From assembly GCA_013076295.1 (NCBI GenBank), contig RQOL01000729.1:2418001-2482000 (forward strand): a stretch of 64,000 nucleotides of DNA. Direction: 5' to 3'. The notes under the pieces were generated by a model. The model saw nothing but the letters and a program-made list of their open reading frames with translations. It ran no database searches and was not told the origin of the DNA. This DNA comes from Sanderia malayensis (lineage: Eukaryota; Cnidaria; Scyphozoa; Semaeostomeae; Pelagiidae). A program made the translations under genes and the position numbers. Within the stretch, counting starts at the first letter, position 1, and each line of letters starts with the position of its first letter. Positions 1 through 11,172 of this stretch are shown piece by piece.

Positions 1-284
1 CGTGTTTTGTTACGGAGGGTTAGTGCTACAGTATCTTTTCACAATCCAACTTACGCTTTGAACCAGACATTGTTCATTCGTGTCGAATTTTGACGCCATC
101 CGTTTTCTTGGCTATCTTCGCAAAGAAAAATCCACACTGCGAAGCTTCATTTTTTTTGTATGTTATAAACGAACCAGACACTCTTAAGACAAAACTATTC
201 CGAGCTGCCTCTGAGTCAAAAGTAGGCAATTTTTCCTGTTTGGATGGGTAGTTTCTTGCAAGAGCTCAGCTACTTGTAAAGCTA

Positions 285-558
285 AGGCGCCACAAGGAAC
301 ATTTTTCATGCGCATGCAGTGCAGCATTGCTCTATTGCACGTGCACGAAAAATCTCGCTCGTGCCCCATAGTAATTTCTTCTCTGCAATGCAACAAATAA
401 CACTGCATGGAACAAATTTTTTGCTTTGGAGCAACAAGCAATAAAAATTAAACAGTCTTTGCAACAATTTGTGCTTGGCTCCACGGGAAACATTTTTAGG
501 CGCACGCTATGGGACATGTTGCATAACGTGCGCATGAAAAATGTTCCTCGTGGCGCCT
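285..558. mobile_element. MITE with TA target-site duplication
   Basis: The ends form an inverted repeat of about 30 bp with few mismatches. The left end starts AGGCGCCACAAGGAACATTT and the right end is its near reverse complement. A TA dinucleotide flanks each side (283-284 and 559-560). There is no coding capacity, which fits a non-autonomous Tc1/mariner-type element. Superfamily assignment rests only on the TA duplication. Confidence 0.6.
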
Positions 559-1154
559 TACCTTAAAGTGTTGTTACAAATGCATGGAATAAAGTGTTGT
601 TACAAACGTGTTGTATGTTTGCACCCGTCAGCCCTGACCATACTGCATGATTACAGCAGTTGGGTGGGGCTAACAACCAAAACACATGAATTTCGTTTGA
701 TGATAAACATTTGCGATAAACTGCATGCATGTAGTTTTATTTTCACCATAAACTCGTGCATAAAGGGTCTCTGTTAATCGTTCCTTGATAAGGATAAGTA
801 CATCTGCGCAATCGCGGTCAGATGTGTTCGAATTTTTCTAAGCCAAACGCATGCATCTTTCATTTGGGTATTACTCGAAGCAGGGTCATCAGCTGTGACA
901 GACGAGGCATGCATAGTACAGCGTTTACTGCGCATAAATAGGTTATTGTGTCTTGTAAATTCGACCCACTAATGGATTAAGCCGAACCATGCAGCTATGC
1001 AGATCCCCGATTAGCAAACAAACGTATTAGTCAGCACTGTTTGTCAGTTTCGCTTGACACTGAGGCTTATTCTGAGATTACCAATGCCCTGACCTGCACC
1101 GAACTCATTACTGTATTCGACACTAGATGAACAGTATTGGATGATGTACATGTA

Positions 1155-1427
1155 CCGTAAATCCTTGAATAAGCCCCCACCTTCGAATAAGCCCTCCCCT
1201 CGAATAAGCCCCCATCCTAATAATGATTTGCAAGGACATTGGGCCCAAGTTTCCAGACATTGAAGTTGTTTAGTGAATGTATTGCAAATAACAGCAAGTT
1301 TAAACCAATCACTTTATTGATTGGCTGCATCGTATAGCTTTTATTTACTTAATATTAAACAACAATAATCAGGCCAAAATTTCGTTTTTGCAAATAAGCC
1401 CCTGGGGGCTTATTCGAGGATTTACGG
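1155..1427. mobile_element. MITE with AATAAGCCCCC-type inverted ends
   Basis: The left end (CCGTAAATCCTTGAATAAGC) and right end (GCTTATTCGAGGATTTACGG) are near-perfect inverted repeats. TA flanks both sides at 1153-1154 and 1428-1429. The subterminal AATAAGCCC motif recurs several times near the left end. No open frame is present. A TA-inserting non-autonomous DNA transposon is the simplest reading. Confidence 0.65.
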
Positions 1428-2129
1428 TAATGATACAGAACAGGACATAGAACTGACGTATGTTACCTTGAAACCACCGAACCCGATTCAAATTCACCGT
1501 ATTCATCGCGGTCCCGAACCGTTCAATGTTTTTAGTATTTACTTGTGATTCCTGCAGGTAGATAACTAATATGCTTGGTGTATCCACTTGTGTTGTCGTG
1601 CTTCTAGAGGCTACAAACGCTGCAGCTACGCCATTTTTTACAAGAAAACCTTAAAATTTTCTGAGCCCCAATTTTTCCCATTGTTATTCTTAGATTTCCA
1701 TTGTTTTTTTTTGTTTTTTTTTTTGGGCTCGGTATTCTTATATACATTATTATTATAAAAAAGTTATGTGGTGTTCATCCCCAAAGTAGCCTGCTGTTTC
1801 GTTGTAAAGTTTGTTAAGGTTTCTACATGCAAGCACAACGTGCACAGTGGGCAGATTTGTTACTTTACTGCAATATTTGGTATTATTTTCTACTCATCGC
1901 AAGCAGCAGTGCACAATGTCCCTTCGTCACATTACATGCATCTGTTATTTTCTAGTATTTGCTCATGATAGAATGACGACTTTATAGATTCATCACCGAG
2001 CTATAGATCTGCAGTATGTTATATTGCAGTTGATCTACTCGCTGAGTTCTGCACAACTAAGCACATACACTCTGTGGAAGCTTTAGTTTTCAGTGTCACA
2101 GTGTTGAAATCATTTGTTTTATCTTTCAG

Positions 2130-4062
2130 ATATTGTTCACAGAGACCTGAAGTTAGAGAACATATTATTAGGCGACCCAGTCGAAGAAGAAGGCCCAATT
2201 AATATCAAGGTCTTTCTTCCTTTCAACTTACTGTAACTTTTCACGCAATTTCATAGTGACGTCATCTGCTTTACCCAATCATTCAGCCACCACAAGCAGT
2301 CATTCTGTTAGATTTGCATTTGCTAATGATTGCCACTATGGATCTTCTTAGATAACGGACTTTGGCCTGTCTTACATACGAGATGGTGTTGGTAGTGATT
2401 ATATGATGCAGCAAGTCTGTGGCACGCCAATGTATATGGGTAAGGTGTCGACCATTTAGTTTGAAGGTCTTTGTGTCAGCTAAGTTTCCTTTGATCTCGG
2501 CTTAATAGTTGATATATACACAGCTTTGTCTAAAAGTTGATGCTTTTATCTATTTTTGTTCCTTATTGCCTTGTTCTTTCTGTATAGTTTTATTTCATTA
2601 CAAAAATATGCACATTTGATAGATTTACGTTGTATCTATCTACGTCAGAGTTATTTTCCTCTTTGTTGTATATTTTTGTCTACATTTACATCCATCTGTA
2701 TGGTCTATGGTTGTTTCTGTTCCATTCTGCCCATTTTGTATTTATGTTTCTGTTGATGCATTATGTCTATCTATCTATATCTTATATATAAGTTTATCAA
2801 TAGTGTATGGCTGTACATACCCATGCCGGATCTCTATGTTTTACCCGTCATTGCCATTAATAGCTGAAAATAAGATTCTTGAATGCTTTGATACCTTGGT
2901 ATTTGGTTCAATTTGCTGATGCGATTCACGTTCTTAATTCCTCAGCTCCTGAAGTAATTACGAATCTTGGTTATAGCGAGAGGTGTGACGTTTGGAGTTG
3001 TGGTGTGCTTATGTATTATCTGTGAGTATTTTTGTTCTCTTCACTCTTTCAATGCTTTCTGCTTATTCTCTTTGCTTTGCCTCGCTTTGATTTGCAGATT
3101 GCCATCGAGGCAGTATTGAGTCAGTGCCACAAACTGTATCGCCAACTATAAATACTGCAGTATTGTCGGAGCAATTTTGCAGACGTTTGGATGAATGCTT
3201 CAATATTGCTGCGCCAATACTTCAATATTCCCGAATGCATTCTTTGATTATTATCGAATCAAGTTTCCATCACACCTATGTAATTACAGCAACTATTTTT
3301 AGCCAGCATTTCATATCTGCTGAGGTTTCGACAATTACTGCTACGTCTTTATTGATTCGATACCTCGTTTAAATCTTCTATTGGATTTTGTTCTGATTTT
3401 TTTCCAGATTAGACGGTGGTCCTCCATTCACTGCTTCATCGGAAGAAGAACTTCATGAACTCATAAAGCAGGGTGAATTGAATTATACTGCCCTACACTG
3501 GGATCCTATTAGCTCAACAGGTATACACATTCATATGTATTTTCACTGTATATCAACCTTTAAACGTGTAGACTTTTGACGAGTCGAATGCCCAGGAAAC
3601 ATATTCTAGCTTATGCTGTGCACTTTGATTCCTAAACAATGGACAAATGTTTTTGTCCAAAAAGTGATCAAAATTGGTTTCTCCTTTTATTAAACATTGG
3701 GGGTGTTCCTTTTGTTAAACGTAACTTTTATAAAACTGGCCAAACAGCTCCACAAAGAATTATCTAACTTTACAATGGACAATACAACTTTACAGTGGGC
3801 AAAATCATCGATCTCATATGTGTCCGTTGTGTGGAGGCTCCAATTTATGAGTTTTCGGCATGTCTTTTTCCTTTGAGTCAATAGTGAAGCATACGCAAAA
3901 TCACGTAACAATTGGCGTTGCAGTAAAGAGTTTGTTCACCTAGAACTTCTTGTAGACATTTGTTATTGTTATTTCTAATAAGGTTGCTATTTGCTAATAT
4001 GACTTGCACATATGACGGCCCTGGGGAAGATTAGTTGTTAGGCTAACCAGGTTTATCCTCTG

Positions 4063-4109
<47 letters not shown>

Positions 4110-6005
4110 CTCTGTCAGATGCGCTTATTTGCATGTTTTTTGAGCTTATTTGAAATTCCGACTTTTGAGGACCATTTAACTAAGAAGGATGTTGTGTTGG
4201 GTTTCACAGTTCTAATGATGTTGCGTTTAATTTTTTTGCAGCCAAGCATTTGATTGAATGGATGATGAGAGTCGATCCAGCTCGTCGCTGCAGTGCCAAA
4301 GAAGTGCTTAACGATTCGTGGATCCAGGTCAGTGAATAATAATATGCACTGGAATATGCTTTACAGTGCTCTTAGCTATTGTCCTTGCTTTATAGTTTAG
4401 AGAATTTGTTGTTTACTGTGTAGGGAACGTCATCTACTGCTAATGGACCACGACTGAATGTTTTGGATCTAATGGGAGAGGAACTAATGCGACAGAAGGT
4501 GGGCCAAAATTGTGTTTTTATTTTTTTGCCTGATGGGACATTGCTCGAACATAAGAGCTGCAAGTCAATCTATTTTGATTACGTATTTATTTGATTTTCA
4601 TCTCTTCGAACATATATAATGGTAGTTTGTTTTTACAGCTGGAAAAGTCGTCAATAAACAATAATGAAAATGGAACTGAAAACGTAAGCATTATATTTCG
4701 TTGTTTTCGGCTTTTCTGTTTATGTTTGGATGACTGTCAATGAAATAGGTTGCGCAGTTGAACCTTGACATCTCGTGCAACACCTTTGCTGTGTAGCGAA
4801 ATAAGCATTTTTGAATCCATTTGTAGCTTAGTCAACTCTAATTCGAGGTGATTTCTATATCAGTAAGGTTGTATTTGGTTTCTTGCAAGATTCTTTGTAT
4901 AAAGGAGTTGGCTTTATTTACTTCAGTTGATTTGTCGCACCCTTAGCTAAGGACTTGAAATGCAAAAACTTATCGCATGGCAATAGTATAATTAGAAGTT
5001 AAAAAACCAAGTATTGAAGACCAATTCTCTTGTGATGTATAACAAGTGTAAATTCATCCATGTAATACTTTGTCAGCATCCTTTAAACTTTTATTTCAGG
5101 AAAATCAGAAACCAGTGGTTGAGGAATCTTCAAAAGGCATTATTGAGAAGAGCTCATCCTGTAGTTTTTTAGATACCAGGAAAATGGTGAGATCTTTATC
5201 TACATTCTGAGCTATATCTTATTGTCTACGCTAGAATATCCCTCTGTTTGTTTTTTGGTTAGATACTCTTCAAAATTGTTGCACCCTACATTCCTCTGTC
5301 CGTTCCTTGTTCCGTTATCCGCTCCGTTCTCATTTCATTCATTCCGTTGTTGTTGTCTCCTTTCCAAACAATTGATGTCATTTAGTCATTTCTATCAACG
5401 TTTATGCTTTGCACTGGATGTTTATTGGGACTGAGGGTTTCTTATTCAAGCGAGCGTCGCTTAATTTACGTATTTAGGCCTATGCAATACTACATTGTCT
5501 CCCATTCACCTTGCGTCAGTTATTTTATTTGTAGTCATGATTTCATGGTTAGTTGGGACAGACATTTGCGCCTACAATTGACTTTTGCACCTTTTTGCAC
5601 CCATCTTCCATCTCCCTCCTGCCTCAAACAATGTTGTTTTTAAAGACAGTCTTGAAGTAGCTAACTGAAGCTGATCATGATTCTTTTAATACCGACATTC
5701 TTCTTCAGGATAAAGGAAAAGACTTCAAGAGGGCTACCAGTTTAAAGACAACAGCCGATAATAACAAGACTGCTAAAAGTCACGACAGACGCTCTCCGCC
5801 CACTAATTTGTCTGCATCTTCCAAATCATCACCGTCTCCTTATCGTTCGGCGGATATGAAGGCTGAGACAACCCCAATTAAATCGAACCACCACAGAAAG
5901 ACTGAAAGTCCGCCTAGAAGTGTACCCAGCTACATGCAACCTACTAAAAGTTCCAAAGCCCCCAAGAACCCGAACACCAAAGAGAGACGCCAGTTAAAAA
6001 GATAG
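2130..6005 (+). CDS. STK33: STK33-like serine/threonine kinase, 3' part
   Basis: Nine exons splice in frame to 314 residues plus stop: 2130-2209, 2352-2439, 2946-3021, 3408-3520, 4242-4327, 4424-4498, 4639-4683, 5100-5186 and 5709-6005. All have GT-AG borders. The first exon gives the catalytic loop HRDLKLEN. The second gives the DFG magnesium-binding motif and the start of the activation segment with CGTPMYM. The third completes APE and carries CDVWSCGV of the F helix. The next exons give the C-lobe, including the DPARR arginine. The C-terminal tail of about 180 residues is Ser/Lys/Pro-rich and ends in a basic cluster. The long insert after LENILL and the GELN/W block match the CAMK-group kinase STK33 as I know it. 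The N-lobe lies beyond the first usable exon, so this is a partial gene. A related CAMK kinase is the main alternative. Confidence 0.85.
4063..4110. repeat. (TCTA)n microsatellite in a kinase intron
   Basis: About 12 near-perfect TCTA units lie in the intron between the kinase exons ending at 3520 and starting at 4242. A shorter TCTA run occurs near 14280. Confidence 0.9.
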
Positions 6006-7074
6006 TACAGGCTTTTTCTAATTATCTTTTTAAATAATGTTCATAACTATTTAATAATAATTGTGTTATTATAGTTGTTGTATTTTTTGTGCAGTTGATG
6101 TAGTCGATGACGTCAGTGATTTTTTGCTTCAATCTATTCTGGTTGCTATTATTCTGGTTGAAAATTTGGGCACAGGGTTTCGAAGCATATTACTGTAAAT
6201 TGCTGTCTTAGTTAGGATTGTCACATTACAAGGCTTGAAAATGCGATATGTTGCATGTTGCATATAAAATTGAGTGAAACTTATAGTTGTAAATTGATTT
6301 CGTGAACGAAATGGCTGATGTTTCTTTATTGTTTTTCTTTTTTTGTTGCTTTAAACTACAATGCAGGTTATTTATTCGTTGCAAAGCAAGATCTGTTAAC
6401 CAGGCTCCAGTGTACTGTATATTGATATAAAATAGCATTGTATCTATTGTATATTCTTTTGTGAATGGACCGGTGGCCTAACTGTATTTCCTGTTTATGG
6501 AAGCATTTTAATAGACTGCTACGTGGAGCCTACCCATTTTTCTTTCTGATAACTGTAGCGGAACTCTGGTGAATTGAAGGGAACAACGTATGTATTATGC
6601 TATACTTGGTTGGGAGTGATGGTTATACTGTGAAATATTTCGTTATGGTCTAAAGCATAACGTTAAGTTAAATTTGATAAGAACGTGATTTCACAAAGGT
6701 TGATATCATTGCGTTCAATTGTGCATCGTGTCATAGATATAACAAAGAGGGTTATATCTTGTAACTATACAATTATCTTCATCTATTGTAGCTTTTGAAA
6801 AACCTACATTATTAAAAATAAGACTTTTCCAGCATTTGTTAAACAGCAATTATTTTATCCATGAAAAGAGCATGATTGGTTCATCATTCATCCACAGTGA
6901 TTAGTAAAGAAGTTCAGATTATTTAAATTGGAAGTTGAAGCATTCTTCTGCGTCCCTGGTCTGTTGGAACATCGTTCCCCGTTCTTCTTATTCCATGGAT
7001 TGCCCCAAGTCACCATCTATCCCATGAGACATTTCTTCAGTGATGTTCACTAAATTCAATTCATCTGGCTGGCC
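6006..7074. other. 3' UTR and intergenic DNA after the kinase
   Basis: The sequence after the TAG at 6003-6005 is AT-rich with no conserved open frame. It should contain the kinase 3' UTR and the spacer before the THAP gene. No repeat or RNA gene was recognised before the MITE at 7075. Confidence 0.6.
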
Positions 7075-7577
7075 CAGGGTTGTCAGACTTGGGACTTTAT
7101 CCCAAGGTCTTGGGATTTTTTGAGGCTGATGGGATTTTCCTTGGGAATTATTTTTTCGAAAAAAACCTTGGGATATATCTTGGGAATTTTAGAAGTGTAT
7201 CGGCAATTGTCCACTTTGTTTGAACATTCACAAAATCAGTCATATTTTCATTCAAAATTCAAACTGATTATTTTGTCGTTGATGCTTGATGGCACCACTG
7301 GAAAATAAGAACAAATTAGCGAAAAAGGCTGTAGATTGCGGTGACTGGAAAATTATAAACGCTGGTAAAATGTAAACATCGAGAACGGAAGGCATAAAAA
7401 CAATTGAAATCTCAGGATCTGAAATCTAAAATCTCGGGATCTTTGCCATTTTGCATGAATGACGTCATTTCCAAAGAAAAAATTTAATCTTGGGAATTTT
7501 ATTTTTAAAAACAATGGATTTCGGGATTTTTTGAGCCTCGACTTGGGAATTTTGAAGATTTCAATCTGACAACCCTG
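7075..7577. mobile_element. Non-autonomous hAT-type element, 503 bp
   Basis: The ends are CAGGGTTGTCAGA and its inverse TCTGACAACCCTG. An exact 8-bp duplication GGCTGGCC flanks the element (7067-7074 and 7578-7585). Eight-bp duplications with CAG-starting ends are the hAT signature. The interior is rich in inverted TTGGGA/TCCCAA motifs and has no transposase frame. It ends 82 bp before the chosen THAP start codon, so it could affect that promoter. Confidence 0.85.
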
Positions 7578-7659
7578 GGCTGGCCTAGCTAGGCACAGGT
7601 GAGGCGGCAAACACGAAACACGTGTGTTTATGATTTTTGGTTGTGTTAAAGAGATTAAA

Positions 7660-10600
7660 ATGCGTTTTAGAAGAGGACGTAAATGTAGTGTCGAGGGCTG
7701 CTTTAAAAGAGTATATTCATATGGAAATCATGGGCCGAGAAGTGACAGCGAAGGGAGCAGCGACGAAGAGTCAGCAATGAAAAGAAAAGTACAACGGTCT
7801 TTTCACAGGTCAGTTGGTAAAATTACAGTGTCCCCCCAGGACAAGATTCGCAGGACAACATTCAGATTCGACCAAAGTTAAATTTCAAACGATTATTAAG
7901 GTATTTAATATTAACTTAAGCGAAACCAAACACAAATTACACGTTAGATATACCAATAAGCTTCAATATAGGCCAAAAACCGAAATTAAATTCCAGGTAA
8001 TCTTCACGAAATTAGAGCCTGGATTGTCATTATTTACAGCCTAGCTAACTTTTATGCACTGACATCCAGTCCTACTGGTTCTAATTTCGCAGCCATTACC
8101 TGGAATATTTTCATGGTTCCTCTTTCAAATTGTGGCTTATTGAATTTTCTTTTGGGTAATTGGGTTTTGATTTAAAAATTTTAAGGAAAATGGTTCACGG
8201 GGGTCATTTTCCGCGGCCACATGAGGTCTTGTATACTGACATAATGAAATACGGGTTCTAATTCTGACGCGATTACCTGGAATATTTGAACGGTTTTGGG
8301 CTCAAATTGTAACAAATTTAAATAGGTAACATGTATTTGCTGTTTGGTTTGAAAATATTTTTGATTTTCTTGAATTGGGGGCCATTGTTTAGGGCCTAGT
8401 CAAGTCAACTGACATCGTGACATACGGGCTCTAATTTCGTGAAGATTACCTGGAATTTAATTTCGGTTTTTGACCTATATTGAAGCTTATTGGTATACCT
8501 AACGTGTAATTTGTGTTTGGTTTCGCTTAAGTTAATATTAAATACCTTAATCATCGTTTGAAATTTGACTTTGGTTGAATCTGAATGTTGTCCTGCGAAT
8601 CTTGTCCTGGGGACACTGTAATGTTGGTAAACCACTCTCTTTCTTGCAATTTTTACTCCCTTTGTAATCCTAGATATGATGCCAAGTTTATTTGAAGCAT
8701 GCCAGGTTTTAATGAAAAACCTTTAATAAGCACTGTCATTGCTAAGGTCTTATTAAAAAGTAAACGTGTCATTTTTCGCTGAGTTCTCGTCTGAGGTTTG
8801 TGGAGCCAAGCCAATGTATCGTGGCACCTTCACCTTTGTTCTTCAGCAATCTAAATCTTGTTTATTTATTATATCAAATTACTTCAAAGTGACTCCTATG
8901 ACATTAGGGATGCTGTTTTGGAGATTTTTGACAATTTTACGCCAAGTTATTTTAATAGAAGTAGTGTTCTAGATTGTTTTTCAAATGTCACAATTTTGTG
9001 ACAACATTTCGTGAGGCAGGCTGACTTTTCTTTACAACAACGACAATACGCCACAAATTTTATGTTTTGGGTCAGGGTTGAGGTGAGGATTAGGCCAGGG
9101 TTATGTGTTGAAATCAGAGTAAGATCATTAAGAATTGAATAATCTATATTGGTAAAAGATAATGAACATTTTATTGAACAGGTTTCCACTTGGCGTTAAA
9201 GAAAGACAGAAATGGCTTGTCAACATCAAGCGTCCTCACTGGACACCTAAACTTTGGGACGTTGTATGCTCAGATCACTTCCTAGAAAAAAACATAGATC
9301 GACGCCACAGTCATTCACAGCTCAAGCCTGGTGCCTTACCAACAAGGTTCAAGAAATATGTCATACCCAATGTAAATATGTTGTGACTATTTTGTAAATA
9401 TTTTTGTCTGTTTAGTGTTTATTAGTGCTTGTTTCGAGGGGAACTTCTATCATCAGGACTTCATTATTCAAAAATTCATTTGATAAATATTGAAGTTGCT
9501 TTGCTTGTAAATAGATAAGCAACTAAAAAATATGTGCTTTCCTTTCCATGTCCATCTCATTTACGATTCTTTTTGTTCTTTGTAATAGTTTTGCTCCTGT
9601 TTAATTGTCTCGTGGCCCTTTTTGTTAGTGCAAGGACAATTGGTGACTGCCTAAATACCACATATACGGGTATTCTTATACTTTATTCATCTTAGGTTTC
9701 ATCTTGGCTTTCATTTTAGATTCAGAAAGTTAAAAGAGGAAAAGAATGTTGTGTCATTGGCTGTTTTAAGCAAAGGCCATATCCAGGACATGATGGAAGA
9801 AGGAGTGATAGTGAGGGAAGCAGTGATGAAGAGTCAGCAGTGAAAAGACAACATCGCAGGCATTTTTTAAGGTAAGTTACTTTTGTTCAACTTTCAACAT
9901 TAATTCCTGATGAATTTTCACAAAAATCAAGGGTGGAATCAATGTTAAACAGGGTCCTTTTTCTTATTTTCACCTAGAATTTCTGGAAATGAGAAAACCT
10001 CCAAAACATTTGAAAATATATGTCTTCTATTTAATGTCTAGAATAGTATGAGTGGGAAGCAAAGATGCTAATTATCTTAGCACCACAATCTTTTTAACAC
10101 AACACTTATGCCATGCTCAACTTTCATTTTATTACAGGTTTCCATCTGATCCTAAGCAAAGAAAACGATGGCTCATCTGCCTCAATCGCCCAAACTGGAC
10201 ACCTAGCAAGTCGGATATTATCTGTTCAGATCACTTTTCAGAACAATGTCTGGATCGCCTTGGCAAGCGCATCAAATTTAGACGTCAGGCATTGCCAACA
10301 CGCTTCAAGAATTCTCCTCGTCCTAATGTAAATATGATTTTTTTAGAAAATGGTTCCATCTTCTATTTCTGTTTTATGTGTTTGGTGCTAAATGCATTAG
10401 TCGTTTTTCTTTGCAGATGAATAAACAACTAAGAAGGCCCACTTCACAAAGACTGGATGATTGGATAAAATTCTGTCAAGATTATGTGAATGATGATTTT
10501 AAAACAAATGATGATCAAGTACCATTTAAAGTTGGGAATGAGGATTTTATTGACACTGCTGATCCATCAAATACACACGAGAATCCTTCTGCTACTAATG

Positions 10601-11172
10601 CGAATGTACTACCACAAGAAATCGAGGTGGATAGTGAAACTGTTGAACCCTTGGTGGCAGATAAAGTTAATCTTGATGCCGATGCTAATACAGCTGATGT
10701 TTTTAACAATAGAATGTCATTTAAAGTTGAGGATGTGGATTACACTGACACTGCTTGGCCATCAAATATTTATGAGAACTCTTATATTGCTACTGTACTA
10801 CCACAAGGTTTTGAGATGGATCGTGAAGCTGTTGAGCAAAGAAGTGAGAGAAATATTGATGTTGATACTGCCGGACAAGCAGCCATAATACAGAGCAAAT
10901 CTGGTATTTTTACTGTCAACCCTTTACGGGAGATGCGAGTCAATAGTGTCACAGATGGTGAGCCTTTTGCTGTCAAATTATCACACAGACGTGAAAACAA
11001 GTTCACAAAGATGAAAAGGCAACTGAAAATGGAGAGACGAAGATGTAATGAACTAACTAGAAAAGTAGTTTCCTTAAAAGCTGTCATTAAGGAGCTGAGA
11101 CGATCAAAAGGTGTAAAGATTATTATCAATTCCAACGGCATAGCCAAAGTAAACGATGGAGACAAGAACTGA
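7660..11172 (+). CDS. Double-THAP zinc-finger protein
   Basis: Five exons give 478 residues: 7660-7808, 9182-9371, 9720-9871, 10138-10327 and 10417-11172. Exons 1-2 and 3-4 each build one THAP module. Each has CxxxxC, then the FPxxxKxRxxW block, then W-T-P, CSDHF and LPTRF, which are the landmarks of this DNA-binding zinc finger. Both modules carry the same acidic insert (RSDSEGSSDEESA) between the first Cys pair and the C-x2-H pair. This makes the loop longer than usual. The two second-half exons are both 190 nt, so the module was duplicated as a pair of exons. Exon 5 holds two imperfect acidic repeats of about 60 residues, then a basic coiled coil near residues 430-465. I chose ATG 7660 because it precedes the first Cys by eight codons. 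An in-frame ATG at 7624 is possible. Likely nuclear, possibly transposon-derived. Confidence 0.8.
7826..8618. mobile_element. Long-TIR MITE in the THAP gene's first intron
   Basis: The element has inverted arms of about 210 bp (7826-8035 and the reverse complement of 8410-8618), almost identical by eye. TA flanks it at 7824-7825 and 8619-8620. The ends start CAGTGTCCCC. The arms are open in one frame on each strand, but the predicted peptides are mirror copies and resemble nothing known. I treat it as a non-coding foldback-like Tc1/mariner-type MITE. Confidence 0.8.

Larger units (their letters stand above)
1..2129. other. Upstream/intronic DNA of the kinase gene
   Basis: This stretch lies 5' of the first kinase exon I can place. 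I looked for the glycine-loop and VAIK-type exons of the kinase N-lobe and found none, so they lie beyond the left edge or are too short to recognise. Apart from two MITEs (285-558 and 1155-1427), I see no coding exon or RNA gene. Confidence 0.5.

Noticed and set aside
7814..8635. Two similar 76-residue frames on opposite strands
   Set aside because: They are the mirror arms of a long-TIR MITE and have no recognisable domain or intron logic.
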